Source of the DNA: Brevundimonas albigilva
GTDB lineage: Bacteria > Pseudomonadota > Alphaproteobacteria > Caulobacterales > Caulobacteraceae
Length of the DNA stretch: 64,000 bases
Assembly: GCF_023503965.1 (NCBI RefSeq)
Contig: NZ_CP097298.1
Coordinates: forward strand, 3,078,501-3,142,500
Direction of reading: 5' to 3'
The notes beneath the pieces are model-generated. The model was not told where the DNA came from, made no database searches, and saw only the letters and a program-made list of their open reading frames with translations. The position numbers and the translations under genes are program-made. Positions 19,644 to 29,469 of the stretch are shown here, piece after piece; position 1 is the first letter of the stretch; each line of letters starts with the position of its first letter.

Positions 19644-20191
19644 CCGAACGCGAGAAGATGCTGGCGGGCCTGCCCTACGATCCGGGCGACCCCGATCTGC
19701 GAGACGGGCGCGCCCGCGCGGTGGCCTTGACCGTCGCCATTAACGCCGAGCCGGATCGCGACAGGCGCCGGGCCCTGGTCAACCGGTTGGTCCGTGCGGC
19801 GGATGGGGCGGCGGTCATCATGCCCGGCTTCTTCTGCGACTACGGCGTCAACATCCACATGGGGGCCAACGCCTTCGCCAACGCCAACTGCGTCTTTCTG
19901 GATTGCGCCGAAATCCGCATCGGCGACAATTTCCAGGCCGGGCCGGGCGTTCAACTGCTCACGCCCGAACATCCGCTGGATGCGATCGAGCGGCGCGGCA
20001 AGGAGACGGCCCGGCCCATCGTCATCGGCGACGACGTGTGGATCGGCGGCGGCGCCATCGTCCTGGCCGGGATTACGGTCGGAGACCGTGCGGTCGTCGG
20101 CGCCGGCGCTGTGGTGACCAAGGACGTGCCGCCGGATGTCGTGGTCGTCGGCAATCCGGCCAAGATCGTTCGGCGTCTGAACCCCGCTTAA
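19640..20191 (+). CDS. Maltose/galactoside O-acetyltransferase-like protein (left-handed beta-helix)
   Basis: 183 residues. [20 protein letters not shown] is the Mac domain seen before LbH acetyltransferases. Hexapeptide repeats follow ([18 protein letters not shown], then [33 protein letters not shown]). The catalytic His lies in the loop of LTPEHPLDA. The enzyme moves acetyl from acetyl-CoA to a sugar or similar hydroxyl; the natural acceptor is unknown. ATGA overlap with the oxidoreductase gene shows coupling. It ends the lipA cluster; a hairpin or promoter region separates it from rpmF. Confidence 0.88.
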   Translation: MTEREKMLAGLPYDPGDPDLRDGRARAVALTVAINAEPDRDRRRALVNRLVRAADGAAVIMPGFFCDYGVNIHMGANAFANANCVFLDCAEIRIGDNFQAGPGVQLLTPEHPLDAIERRGKETARPIVIGDDVWIGGGAIVLAGITVGDRAVVGAGAVVTKDVPPDVVVVGNPAKIVRRLNPA

Positions 20192-20196
20192 ACGCC

Positions 20197-20225
20197 TTGA
20201 AATCGTCGCGCGGTTCATGCATAAG
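20197..20225 (+). promoter_or_regulatory. Possible promoter of rpmF (TTGAAA-17-CATAAG)
   Basis: TTGAAA at 20197-20202 and CATAAG at 20220-20225 are spaced by 17 bases, a normal sigma-70-type spacing, about 100 bases before rpmF. The same stretch can also form a six-pair stem (20208-20213 with 20226-20231), so it could instead end the lipA transcript. The boxes match the consensus only partly. Confidence 0.3.
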
Positions 20226-20324
20226 CCGCGCCTCGCGTGGCGGCTCTATCGGGCCGCCGCTATTGTTTTCGCGCCTGACAGGCCTCGGCCCTGGGCGGCG
20301 CCCGACCTAGAGATTGAGACGGAC

Positions 20325-20507
20325 ATGGCCGTTCCGAAGCGCAAAGTATCTCCCTCGCGTCGCAACATGCGCCGCGCCCACGACGCCCTGTCCTCGAACG
20401 TCTATGTCGAGGACAAGGACACCGGCGAACTGAAGCGCCCGCACCACATCGACCTGAAGACCGGCACCTACCGTGGTCGCCAGGTCCTGACGCCGAAGGA
20501 AGACTAG
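20325..20507 (+). CDS. rpmF: 50S ribosomal protein L32
   Basis: 60 residues, full length. Begins [20 protein letters not shown], the conserved basic L32 start, and continues with ECD-less alphaproteobacterial sequence ([17 protein letters not shown]). The zinc-ribbon cysteines of some L32 proteins are absent, as is normal in this class. The ATG at 20325 lies after an AGATTGAGACGGAC stretch; the open frame upstream is not conserved coding. A strong hairpin with a T-run follows 40 bases after the stop. plsX and fabH, often next to rpmF, are not adjacent here. Confidence 0.97.
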   Translation: MAVPKRKVSPSRRNMRRAHDALSSNVYVEDKDTGELKRPHHIDLKTGTYRGRQVLTPKED

Positions 20508-20546
20508 TCTTCGGCGACTTCCGGCCTCGGCCGGACGATGGTTTTC

Positions 20547-20577
20547 ACGGCGCGCGGGTGACCCGCGCGCCGTTTTC
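20547..20577 (+). terminator. Rho-independent terminator after rpmF
   Basis: A perfect 12-pair stem (20547-20558 with 20562-20573) with a three-base loop (TGA) is followed by TTTTC. Only the plus strand has the T-run on the right side, so it acts for rpmF. Confidence 0.93.
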
Positions 20578-20617
20578 GTGCGTTCGGGACAGCATGCCCT
20601 GTTAGAGAACGCCGCCC

Positions 20618-21241
20618 ATGATCCGTCTCGTCGCCGCAACCGCTCTGGCTGTGATGTCCCTTGCCGCGTGCGAGGGTTCCGACAGGCCCGCCGCCTCCGC
20701 TCCGGCGCCCGCCGCCGATCAGGCCGCCAGATCCGCCTCGCCCTCGGCGCCCACGGTCGGGGACGACGTCCTGACCGCCGAAGGGCTTGGACAGGCGCGC
20801 ATCGGCATGACCCTGGCCGAACTGACGGCCGTATGGGGCGCGGACGCCAACCCCAGCGCGGTCGGGGGCGCCGATCCCCAGACCTGCGACGAGTTCCATC
20901 CGGCCAAGGCGCCCCAGGGCGTCAATGTGATGATCCAGAACGGCGTGCTGACGCGAATCACCCTGATGCGGAACGCGGCGACAAGGACGGATCGCGGCGT
21001 CGCTGTCGGCGATGAGGCGGCCGCGGTGACGCGGGCCTATGGCGACGCCCTTGTCGCTCAGCCCCACAAGTACGAGGCCGCGCCCGCCGAGGACCTGTTC
21101 GCCTGGACCCGGGGCGGGTCCAGCCAGTACGTCGACGACGCCTCGGCGCGGGGCGTTCGCTACGAGGTGGGTTCCGACGGCAAGGTCAAGATGATCCACG
21201 CCGGCGGCCCGTCGATCCAGCTGGTCGAGGGCTGCGCCTAG
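20618..21241 (+). CDS. Putative lipoprotein of unknown function
   Basis: 207 residues. The first 18 form a lipoprotein signal with lipobox LAAC, followed by an Ala/Pro-rich linker of about 30 residues (PAASAPAPAAD). The mature domain begins with EGLGQARIGMTLAELTAVWG, a pattern common in small periplasmic proteins with 'G-x-x-x-G-M-t' starts, and has two cysteines (QTCDEF and VEGCA) that could pair. I cannot name the family. It sits alone between two hairpins, so it is likely its own transcript. No transfer signs; GC and codon use match the neighbours. Confidence 0.75.
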   Translation: MIRLVAATALAVMSLAACEGSDRPAASAPAPAADQAARSASPSAPTVGDDVLTAEGLGQARIGMTLAELTAVWGADANPSAVGGADPQTCDEFHPAKAPQGVNVMIQNGVLTRITLMRNAATRTDRGVAVGDEAAAVTRAYGDALVAQPHKYEAAPAEDLFAWTRGGSSQYVDDASARGVRYEVGSDGKVKMIHAGGPSIQLVEGCA

Positions 21242-21257
21242 GCGGGTTCGGTCGGCG

Positions 21258-21274
21258 CGGCCCGTGGCGGGCCG
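21258..21274 (+). terminator. Hairpin after the lipoprotein gene, possible terminator
   Basis: A perfect seven-pair GC stem (21258-21264 with 21268-21274) and a three-base loop lie 17 bases after the stop. There is no T-run, so termination is only suggested. Confidence 0.4.
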
Positions 21275-21331
21275 GGGTTGGCCCCAGGCTGAATCCCGCT
21301 CAGGATTGGCGTTTGGCGGCGGGCCGTCTAA

Positions 21332-22654
<1,323 letters not shown>

Positions 22655-22663
22655 GGTCTGCGC

Positions 22664-22690
22664 CGGGAGGGCGGCTCGGCCGTCCTCCCG
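22664..22690 (+). terminator. Stem-loop after eno, probable terminator
   Basis: Twelve pairs including one G.T (22664-22675 with 22679-22690) close a three-base TCG loop, ten bases after the eno stop. The T-run is missing, as is common in GC-rich alphaproteobacteria. Confidence 0.65.
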
Positions 22691-22717
22691 CATCCTCTCA
22701 ATCCGGTGGTCGGATCG

Positions 22718-22775
22718 GATTCCCTCAAATTTCTCAATGCAAAGCTGGCCGAATCTTACGGTCAAGCTACGATTC
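22718..22775 (+). promoter_or_regulatory. Three GANTC (CcrM methylation) sites before ftsB
   Basis: GATTC at 22718-22722, GAATC at 22751-22755 and GATTC at 22771-22775 fall within 58 bases. At this GC content one such site is expected about every 330 bases. In Caulobacterales, GANTC sites are methylated by CcrM, and GcrA uses them at promoters of division genes. The cluster lies 60-117 bases before the chosen ftsB start, a place fit for control of that gene. Confidence 0.5.
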
Positions 22776-22834
22776 GTTAGGCATTCCCAGGCATGGTTTG
22801 GAAACTGTGTCTCTCGCGCTCAGAAGGAGCGTTG

Positions 22835-23170
22835 GTGTTGCCTGAACGGATGAAACCTTACCGCCTGTCCGCCGTCCTGTTGCTGCTGGTCGCCTACCTG
22901 GGGGTTCAGGCCTTGACCGGAGAGCGGGGCCTGCTGAGCGGTCGCGCACGCGACGAACTGCTGACGCAGCGCGAGACCCAGTTGGCCGGCCTGACGGAAC
23001 AGCGGCGCGACCTTGAAACCCGGGTGCGCTATCTGCGCGCGGACAGTCTGTCGCGGGATCTGCTGGAAGAACGCGCGCGCGCCGTGCTGGGCTTTTCCGA
23101 TCCGCGCGACTATGTGATCCGGGTCTCGAGCGAGACGGCCCCCGCGACGGCCCGTCAGGCCCATTCCTGA
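22835..23170 (+). CDS. ftsB: Septum formation initiator family protein FtsB (DivIC-like)
   Basis: 111 residues. One N-terminal membrane segment (YRLSAVLLLLVAYLGVQAL) is followed by a coiled coil (RDELLTQRETQLAGLTEQRRDLETRVRYLR) and a short tail with LGFSDPRDYVI. This is the single-pass FtsB/DivIC layout, part of the FtsQLB divisome complex. The GTG at 22835 is chosen because AGAAGGAG at 22822-22829 sits five bases before it; a TTG at 22838 and an ATG at 22850 are alternatives. Placement between eno and pdhA is the usual alphaproteobacterial order. Clustered GANTC sites upstream suggest cell-cycle control. Confidence 0.88.
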   Translation: MLPERMKPYRLSAVLLLLVAYLGVQALTGERGLLSGRARDELLTQRETQLAGLTEQRRDLETRVRYLRADSLSRDLLEERARAVLGFSDPRDYVIRVSSETAPATARQAHS

Positions 23171-23296
23171 CCCGTCTTGAACTATTGTTACAGCTTGGCG
23201 GGGCCGCTTTGCGTTTCGGGAACGAAGGCTGCTAAAGCCGCCTTCCGTAACGATAAGTAGGCTTCGGTTCCCGGGGCCCAAGCCGGGAGATGCCGG

Positions 23297-24329
23297 ATGG
23301 CGAAAGCCCCAGCCAAGACCACGCAGAACACCGTATCTGACAAGATTCCGAACGCCCCTTCCGCGTCCAAGGAAGACCTCCTTCGCTACTATCGCGAGAT
23401 GGTTCTGATCCGCCGCTTCGAGGAGCGGGCGGGCCAGCTCTACGGAATGGGCCTGATCGGCGGCTTCTGCCACCTGTACATCGGCCAGGAGGCCGTGGCC
23501 GTCGGCGTCCAGGAAAGCGTCAAGCAGGGCCACGACAAGATCATCACCGGCTATCGCGACCACGGCCACATGCTGGCCGCGGGCATGGACCCGAAGGAAG
23601 TGATGGCCGAGCTGACCGGCCGCATCGGCGGCTCGTCCAAGGGCAAGGGCGGCTCGATGCACATGTTTGACGTGCCGACCGGCTTCTACGGCGGTCACGG
23701 CATCGTCGGCGCCCAGGTGGCGCTGGGCACCGGTCTGGTTCGCCGGCAAGTACCGGGGCGACGATTCGGTCGCCTTCGTCTATTTCGGCGACGGCGCGGC
23801 CAACCAGGGCCAGGTGTACGAAAGCTTCAACATGGCCCAGCTGTGGAAGCTGCCGGCCATCTACATCATCGAGAACAACCAGTACGCCATGGGCACGAGC
23901 ATCGAACGCTCGTCGGCGACGACCCAGCTTAGCCAGCGCGGCGCCAGCTTCGGCATCCCCGGCGAACAGGTCGACGGCATGGATGTCCTGGCCGTGCGCG
24001 ACGCGGTGAAGAAGGCGGTCGAGCGCGCCCGCGCCGGCGAAGGGCCCTACATCCTGGAAGTGAAGACCTACCGCTATCGCGGCCACTCCATGTCCGACCC
24101 GGCCAAATACCGGACCAAGGAAGAGGTGGACGAGGTCAAGAAGACCCGCGACCCCATCGATCACGTCAAGATGCTGCTCCAGGCCGCCAAGGCGACGGAG
24201 GACGAGTTGAAGACCATCGACAACGAAATCAAGGCGATCGTCGCCGAAGCTGTGCAATTCGCTCAAGAGAGCCCGGAGCCCGATCCGTCCGAGCTCTACA
24301 CCGACGTCTACGTGGAGGTATCCGCATGA
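23297..24329 (+). CDS. pdhA: Pyruvate dehydrogenase E1 alpha subunit (two bases missing near 23738)
   Basis: Thiamine-diphosphate enzyme that decarboxylates pyruvate with PdhB. The first frame holds the N-terminal half (RRFEERAGQLYGMGLIGGFCHLYIGQEA, GYRDHGHMLAAG, GGHGIVGAQVALGTGL). The second, one frame over, holds the ThDP motif FGDGAANQGQVYESFNMA and the RYRGHSMSDPAKYR loop. Between them the family expects GLAFAGKYRG; the data read GLVRRQV. Restoring two bases in CTGGTTCGCC at 23736-23745 gives exactly that and a 344-residue protein. The break is more likely error than decay, since the downstream genes are intact and coupled. The stop lies in an ATGA overlap with the next small gene. Confidence 0.92.
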
Positions 24330-24544
24330 CCGGCGGAAGCCTTTTGGTGGACATCGCACCTGATGGTTCGTTCTCAATCGACGGCGTCGCGGCTGACCCG
24401 GATGCGGTCCGGCGCGCAGCTGAGGGAAAAGCGGTGTTTCTTCGCGGAACGCCCGATATTCAGTTCGCTCAGGTTCAAGCAGCCATGATCGAGCTCCAAG
24501 GGCTCAACATGCCAGTCGCGCTTGTTGGCAAGGATAACAAATGA
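24326..24544 (+). CDS. Small ExbD/TolR C-terminal-domain-like protein inside the pdh operon
   Basis: 72 residues between pdhA and pdhB, joined to both by ATGA overlaps. The order of the sequence fits the periplasmic domain of ExbD/Tol[16 protein letters not shown] (strand, turn, strand), a helix with DPDAVRRAA, then [23 protein letters not shown] and a final strand VALVG. ExbD/TolR have an N-terminal membrane helix; here there is none and no signal peptide, so the protein should stay in the cytoplasm. About 28 of 72 codons end in A or T, against very few in pdhA and pdhB. Function is unknown. A fold call from pattern alone needs a profile search. Confidence 0.7.
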   Translation: MTGGSLLVDIAPDGSFSIDGVAADPDAVRRAAEGKAVFLRGTPDIQFAQVQAAMIELQGLNMPVALVGKDNK

Positions 24545-25917
24545 CCGACATCCTGATGCCGGCGCTGTCCCCCACGATGGAAGAGGGCACGCTGACCAAA
24601 TGGCACATCAAGGCGGGCGACACCGTGTCGGCCGGCCAGGTGATCGCCGAGATCGAGACCGACAAGGCCACGATGGAAGTCGAGGCCGTGGACGAGGGCG
24701 AGGTCCTGGAAATCCTGGTGCCGGAAGGCGCCGAGAACGTGAAGGTCAACACGCCCATCGCCCGCCTGGCGGGTGAGGACGGCGCGGCCGCCCCGTCGCC
24801 GAAGGCGGACGCCGCCAAGACCGAAGACACACCCAAGGAAGCCGCCGAAGGCAAGACGGGCGATCCGGAAAAGGCGCCGGCCCAGACCTCGACGCCCAAG
24901 GTCGAACTGCGCGACCCGGAAATTCCCGCCGACGCCAAGCTGGTCAAGACGACCATTCGCGACGCCCTGCGCGATGCCATGGCCGAGGAGATGCGCCGCG
25001 ACGACAAGGTCTTCCTGATCGGCGAGGAAGTCGCCCAGTACCAGGGCGCCTACAAGGTCAGCCGCGAGCTGCTGCAGGAGTTCGGCGACCAGCGCGTGGT
25101 CGACACCCCGATCACCGAGCACGGCTTCGCCGGCCTGGGCGTCGGCGCGGCGATGGCGGGGCTGAAGCCCATCGTCGAGTTCATGACGTTCAACTTCGCC
25201 ATGCAGGCGATCGACCATATCATCAACTCGGCGGCCAAGACCCTGTACATGTCGGGCGGCCAGATCCGCGCGCCCATCGTCTTCCGCGGCCCGAACGGCG
25301 CGGCCAGCCGCGTGGCGGCCCAGCACAGCCAGGATTATTCGGCCTGGTACGCCCAGGTGCCGGGCCTGAAGGTCGTCGCGCCCTATGACGCTGCCGACGC
25401 CAAGGGCCTGCTCAAGGCCGCCATCCGCGACCCGAACCCCGTCGTCTTCCTCGAGCACGAGATGATGTACGGCCTGGAGTTCGACGTGCCGGAGGTCGAG
25501 GACTACGTCCTGCCGATCGGCAAGGCCAAGGTCCGCCGCGAGGGCAAGGACGTCACCATCACGGCCCACAGCCGCATGGTCGGCTTCGCCCTGCAGGCCG
25601 CCGAGAAACTGGCCGAGGAAGGCATCGAGGCCGAGGTGATCGACCTGCGCACCCTGCGTCCGCTGGATCACGAGACCATCGTCGAGAGCGTCAAGAAGAC
25701 CAACCGCCTGGTCTCGGCCGAGGAAGGCTGGGGACCGATGGGCGTCGGCGCCGAGGTCGTGGCCCGGGTGATCGAACACGCCTTCGACTATCTGGACGCC
25801 CCGCCGCTGCGCGTGCACCAGGAAGACGTGCCGCTGCCCTACGCCGCCAATCTGGAGGCCCTGTCGCTGCCGGGCGCCGACAAGATCGTGGCGGCCGTGA
25901 AGCAGGTGATGGCGTGA
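24541..25917 (+). CDS. pdhB: Pyruvate dehydrogenase E1 beta subunit with N-terminal lipoyl domain
   Basis: 458 residues. Residues 1 to about 80 are a lipoyl domain with the modified Lys in [15 protein letters not shown]. An Ala/Glu/Lys/Pro-rich linker follows to about residue 125. The rest is the transketolase-like E1 beta ([56 protein letters not shown], and the C-terminal domain with [18 protein letters not shown]). A lipoyl domain on E1 beta is known in alphaproteobacteria. The domain is nearly the same as that in PdhC. It starts in an ATGA overlap with the small upstream gene. Confidence 0.96.
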   Translation: MTDILMPALSPTMEEGTLTKWHIKAGDTVSAGQVIAEIETDKATMEVEAVDEGEVLEILVPEGAENVKVNTPIARLAGEDGAAAPSPKADAAKTEDTPKEAAEGKTGDPEKAPAQTSTPKVELRDPEIPADAKLVKTTIRDALRDAMAEEMRRDDKVFLIGEEVAQYQGAYKVSRELLQEFGDQRVVDTPITEHGFAGLGVGAAMAGLKPIVEFMTFNFAMQAIDHIINSAAKTLYMSGGQIRAPIVFRGPNGAASRVAAQHSQDYSAWYAQVPGLKVVAPYDAADAKGLLKAAIRDPNPVVFLEHEMMYGLEFDVPEVEDYVLPIGKAKVRREGKDVTITAHSRMVGFALQAAEKLAEEGIEAEVIDLRTLRPLDHETIVESVKKTNRLVSAEEGWGPMGVGAEVVARVIEHAFDYLDAPPLRVHQEDVPLPYAANLEALSLPGADKIVAAVKQVMA

Positions 25918-26225
25918 TGGACGCCAAGGCCCTGGAACAACGCGCCCTGCCGATCCCGGACGGACTCGATGCGCCCGAGGATCAGGTGATCGAGCTGGCG
26001 CGCGTGTGGTGGAACGGAAACGGTCCGCTGATGAACATCCGTCCGGCCCTGGCCGAGCCGGGCGCCGTCGGAGTCGTCCTGGCCGAACTGGCCTGGCATT
26101 ATTCCCACGCCTATGCGGAGCATCGCGGCCTGGACCAGGCGACGGCCTTCAAGGCCATCTGCGACAGCTGGAGCGCGGCCCACGCCCGCGCCGCCGCCTC
26201 CGCTGAAGGAGCTACTGCCCAATGA
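25917..26225 (+). CDS. DUF5076 domain-containing protein in the pdh operon
   Basis: 102 residues. The ATG at 25917 shares one base with the pdhB stop (TGATG); a GTG at 25914 is a less likely start. Its end overlaps pdhC by four bases. Sequence features: an acidic and hydrophobic start ([27 protein letters not shown]), a middle that could bind partners ([31 protein letters not shown]) and an Ala-rich end. I recognise it as the DUF5076 type found in this order; function is unknown. No signal peptide or membrane segment. Codon use matches pdhB and pdhC, unlike the small gene before pdhB. Its place suggests a role with the complex, but nothing in the sequence shows it. Confidence 0.75.
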   Translation: MDAKALEQRALPIPDGLDAPEDQVIELARVWWNGNGPLMNIRPALAEPGAVGVVLAELAWHYSHAYAEHRGLDQATAFKAICDSWSAAHARAAASAEGATAQ

Positions 26226-27508
26226 CCGATATCCTGATGCCGGCGCTGTCTCCGACGATGGAAGAGGGCGTTCTGGCCAAATGGCACGTCAAGGTCGGGG
26301 ACGTCGTCTCCGCCGGCGACGTGATCGCCGAGATCGAGACCGATAAGGCCACGATGGAGGTCGAGGCCGTCGACGAGGGCGAAGTGCTGGAGATCCTGGT
26401 TCCGGAAGGGACCGAGAACGTCCCGGTCAACACGCCCATCGCCCGTCTGGCCGGCGACGACGCGGCGCCCGCGCCGAAAGCCGCGCCGACCGCCCAGCCC
26501 GACGAGGCCCCCAGGGCCGAGACCGCGCCGGCGCCCGCGAAGGACGCCGCTCCGGCGGCTCAGAGCCCCGCTCCGGCCGCGCCGAAATCCGACGGCGGCG
26601 AGCGCATCTTCGCCTCGCCCCTGGCGCGCCGCATCGCCGCCCAGAACGGCGTGGACCTGAAGTCGATCAAGGGCACCGGCCCGCACGGCCGCATCGTCAA
26701 GCGTGACGTGGAAGGGGCGCCCAAGGGCGCGGCCCAGCCCGCCGCGACGGGCGCCGCGCCGGCCGCTGGCGTGGAGCCGCGCAAGGCTCTGTCCCTGGCG
26801 CAGATGGGCATTCCCGATGGAAGCTACGATCTGATTCCGCTGGACGGCATGAAGAAGGCCGTGGCGCGCCGCATGGTCGACAGCGTTCAGAACGTGCCGC
26901 ACTTCCCGCTGTTCATCGACTGCGAGATCGACCAACTGATGGCGGTGCGCGCCAAGGTCAACAAGATGCTGGAGCCGCAGGGGATCAAGGTCTCCGTCAA
27001 CGACTTCGTCATCAAGGCCGCGGCGCTGGCCCTGAAGATGGTGCCCGAGGCGAACGCTTCCTACACCCCCGAAGGAATCGCCATGCACCACAACGCCGAC
27101 GTCTCCATGGCGGTGGCGATCGACGGCGGCCTGATCACCCCGATCATCAGGAAGGCCGAGACCAAGGGCCTGGCGCAGATCGCGACCGAGTCCAAGGACC
27201 TGGCCAAGCGCGCCCGCGACCGCAAGCTGAAGCCGGAGGAGTTCCAGGGCGGCACCTTCTCGGTGTCCAACCTGGGCATGTTCGGGATCAAGCAGTTCAC
27301 CTCGATCATCAACGAGCCGCAGGGCTGCATCATGAGCGTGGGCGCCGGCGAGCAGCGTCCGGTCGTCAAGGACGGCCAGATCGTGCCGGCCACCGTCATG
27401 ACCGTGACCCTGACGTGCGATCACCGCGTGGTCGACGGCGCGACCGGCGCCCGCTTCCTGCAGGCGTTCAAGCCGCTGATCGAAGATCCCGTCGCGATGC
27501 TGGCGTAG
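26222..27508 (+). CDS. pdhC: Dihydrolipoamide acetyltransferase (E2) of pyruvate dehydrogenase
   Basis: 428 residues. One lipoyl domain (residues 1-80; Lys in ETDKATMEV), an Ala/Pro-rich linker, a peripheral-subunit-binding domain ([35 protein letters not shown]) and the catalytic acetyltransferase domain. The last ends with the [15 protein letters not shown] active-site His/Asp motif. It forms the core of the complex and passes acetyl to CoA. It starts in an ATGA overlap with DUF5076 and ends two bases before a palindromic repeat. lpdA (E3) follows after gpx, so all four parts of the complex lie within 6 kb. Confidence 0.97.
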   Translation: MTDILMPALSPTMEEGVLAKWHVKVGDVVSAGDVIAEIETDKATMEVEAVDEGEVLEILVPEGTENVPVNTPIARLAGDDAAPAPKAAPTAQPDEAPRAETAPAPAKDAAPAAQSPAPAAPKSDGGERIFASPLARRIAAQNGVDLKSIKGTGPHGRIVKRDVEGAPKGAAQPAATGAAPAAGVEPRKALSLAQMGIPDGSYDLIPLDGMKKAVARRMVDSVQNVPHFPLFIDCEIDQLMAVRAKVNKMLEPQGIKVSVNDFVIKAAALALKMVPEANASYTPEGIAMHHNADVSMAVAIDGGLITPIIRKAETKGLAQIATESKDLAKRARDRKLKPEEFQGGTFSVSNLGMFGIKQFTSIINEPQGCIMSVGAGEQRPVVKDGQIVPATVMTVTLTCDHRVVDGATGARFLQAFKPLIEDPVAMLA

Positions 27509-27510
27509 CC

Positions 27511-27554
27511 GCATGATCCGGAAAAGTGTCAGCGGTTTTCGGATAGGATCATGC
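27511..27554. repeat. Alphaproteobacterial palindromic intergenic repeat
   Basis: Inverted arms GCATGATCC (27511-27519) and GGATCATGC (27546-27554) enclose a GGAAAA...TTTTCGG inner pair. This type of about 44-base element recurs between genes in many alphaproteobacterial genomes. It lies two bases after pdhC and may act as an mRNA-end hairpin. It is the only full copy I see in this window. Confidence 0.75.
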
Positions 27555-27579
27555 GCTGAAAATGCGGAGGGGAGGGGTC

Positions 27580-28059
27580 ATGACCTCGGTCTATGACTTC
27601 TCCGCCCGCGCCATCGACGGCGCAGAGGTCTCGCTGGACCGCTGGCGGGGCCAGGCGCTGCTGATCGTCAACACGGCGTCGAAGTGCGGCTTCACCGGCC
27701 AATACGATGGGCTGGAAAAGTTGCACCGCACCTTCGCCGACAGGCCGTTTGAGGTGCTGGGCTTTCCCTGCAATCAGTTCGGAAATCAGGAACCCGGACG
27801 GGCGGCGGAGATCGCCGCCTTTTGCGCCACCAGTTTCGATGTGACCTTTCCGCTGTTCGACAAGGTGGAGGTCAACGGGCCGAACCGGCATCCGCTCTAC
27901 GCTTGGCTGACGCAGCAGAAGCGCGGCTTCCTGGGTTCCCAGGCGATCAAGTGGAACTTCACCAAATTCCTGACCGACCGCGAGGGCAGGGTCGTCGCCC
28001 GCTACGCCCCGCAGACTGAACCCGAGGCCATCAAGGCCGACATCGAGAAGTTGATCTAA
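27580..28059 (+). CDS. Glutathione peroxidase (thioredoxin-fold, Cys type)
   Basis: 159 residues. NTASKCGFTGQYDGLEKLH carries the peroxidatic Cys, FPCNQFGNQEPG holds a second conserved Cys and the Gln, and WNFTKFLTDREG the Trp/Asn. It reduces peroxides with thiols; bacterial Cys-type members often use thioredoxin rather than glutathione. The ATG at 27580 follows GGAGGGG, a strong ribosome site; an in-frame ATG at 27562 is less likely. Its stop shares a base with the lpdA start (TAATG). Being set between E2 and E3 of an enzyme complex that can generate peroxide is suggestive. Confidence 0.92.
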   Translation: MTSVYDFSARAIDGAEVSLDRWRGQALLIVNTASKCGFTGQYDGLEKLHRTFADRPFEVLGFPCNQFGNQEPGRAAEIAAFCATSFDVTFPLFDKVEVNGPNRHPLYAWLTQQKRGFLGSQAIKWNFTKFLTDREGRVVARYAPQTEPEAIKADIEKLI

Positions 28060-29465
28060 TGGCTGCTGAATTCGATCTCGTCGTCATCGGCTCGGGCCCC
28101 GGCGGTTACGTCGCGGCCATTCGCGCCAGCCAGTTGGGCCTGAAGGTCGCCATCGTCGAGCGCGAGAACCTGGGCGGCATCTGCCTGAACTGGGGCTGCA
28201 TCCCGACCAAGGCCCTGCTGAAATCGGGCGAGAAGTTCGAGAGCCTGAGCCACCTGAAGGAATACGGACTGTCGGCGTCCGGCGCGTCGTTCGACTTCGA
28301 CGCCATCATCCAGCGCTCGCGCGGGGTCGCGGCGACGATGAACAAGGGCGTCGCCTTCCTGATGAAGAAGAACAAGATCGAGGTGATCGAGGGCTCGGCC
28401 AAGCTGGAGAAGGGAGCGGCGGCGCCCAAGGTGGTCATCGCCCTGAAGGCCGGCGGTTCGCGCACGGTGGAGGCCAAGTCGGTTATGCTGGCGGTCGGCG
28501 CCCGCGCCCGCGCCCTGCCGCAGATCGGGCTGGAGGCCGACGGCGACAAGATCTGGGCCTATCGCGACGCCCTGGCGCCGAAGACACTGCCCAAGTCGTT
28601 CGTGGTCATCGGCTCGGGCGCCATCGGCATCGAGTTCGCCAGCTTCTATCGCGCCCTGGGCGCCGAGGTGACGGTCGTCGAGGCTGTGGATCGCATCATG
28701 CCGGTCGAGGACGAAGAGGTGTCCAAGGCCGCCCAGAAGTCGTTCGAGAAGCGCGGGATCAAGTTCAAGGTCGGCGCCAAGGTGACCAGGGTCGCCAAGG
28801 CGGGCGCCGGCGTGAAGGTCGACATCGAGGTCGGTGGAAAGGCCGAGAGCCTGGAGGCCGAGGTCTGCATCTCCGCCGTTGGCATCACCGCCAACACCGA
28901 CGGCATCGGCCTGGAGGCGCTGGGCGTCGAACTGGACCGCGGCCACATCAAGACCGACAGCCATTGCGCCACGAACGTGAAGGGCCTCTACGCCATCGGC
29001 GACTGCGCCGGCGCGCCTTGGCTGGCGCACAAGGCTAGCCACGAGGGCATTCACGCCGCCGAGCACATCGCCGGCTACAAGACCCCCAACGTCCATTCGC
29101 CCATCGCCGGCTGCACCTACGCCCAGCCGCAGGTCGCCTCGGTCGGCGTGACCGAGCAGGGCGCGCGCGAGGCGAAGCGCGAGGTCAAGATCGGCCGCTT
29201 CCCGTTCCGGGTGAACGGCAAGGCCGTGGCGGCGGGCGAGCCGGACGGCTTCGTCAAGGTGATCTTCGACGCCAAGACCGGCGCCCTGATCGGCGCCCAC
29301 ATGATGGGCCACGAAGTCACCGAGATGATCCAGGGCTATGTCACCGCCATCACCATGGAGGCGACGGAAGAGGACATCCAGGGCATCGTCTATCCGCACC
29401 CGACGATGAGCGAGGCCATGCACGAGGCGGCGCTGGACGCCTACGGCCGCACCCTGCACCTCTGA
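28059..29465 (+). CDS. lpdA: Dihydrolipoyl dehydrogenase (E3)
   Basis: 468 residues, full length. FAD site VIGSGPGGYVAAIRASQLG; redox disulfide in GGICLNWGCIPTK; NAD site VIGSGAIGIEFASFYRALG; C-terminal catalytic HPTMSEAMHEA with the His-Glu pair. It re-oxidises dihydrolipoamide to feed NADH and also serves other 2-oxo acid complexes. Starts on the last base of the gpx stop. A run of SGAKLEKGAAAPK near residue 120 is a normal loop. Its end lies four bases from the stop of the convergent mannanase gene, so the two transcripts meet there with no separate terminator visible. Confidence 0.97.
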   Translation: MAAEFDLVVIGSGPGGYVAAIRASQLGLKVAIVERENLGGICLNWGCIPTKALLKSGEKFESLSHLKEYGLSASGASFDFDAIIQRSRGVAATMNKGVAFLMKKNKIEVIEGSAKLEKGAAAPKVVIALKAGGSRTVEAKSVMLAVGARARALPQIGLEADGDKIWAYRDALAPKTLPKSFVVIGSGAIGIEFASFYRALGAEVTVVEAVDRIMPVEDEEVSKAAQKSFEKRGIKFKVGAKVTRVAKAGAGVKVDIEVGGKAESLEAEVCISAVGITANTDGIGLEALGVELDRGHIKTDSHCATNVKGLYAIGDCAGAPWLAHKASHEGIHAAEHIAGYKTPNVHSPIAGCTYAQPQVASVGVTEQGAREAKREVKIGRFPFRVNGKAVAAGEPDGFVKVIFDAKTGALIGAHMMGHEVTEMIQGYVTAITMEATEEDIQGIVYPHPTMSEAMHEAALDAYGRTLHL

Positions 29466-29469
29466 GGCG

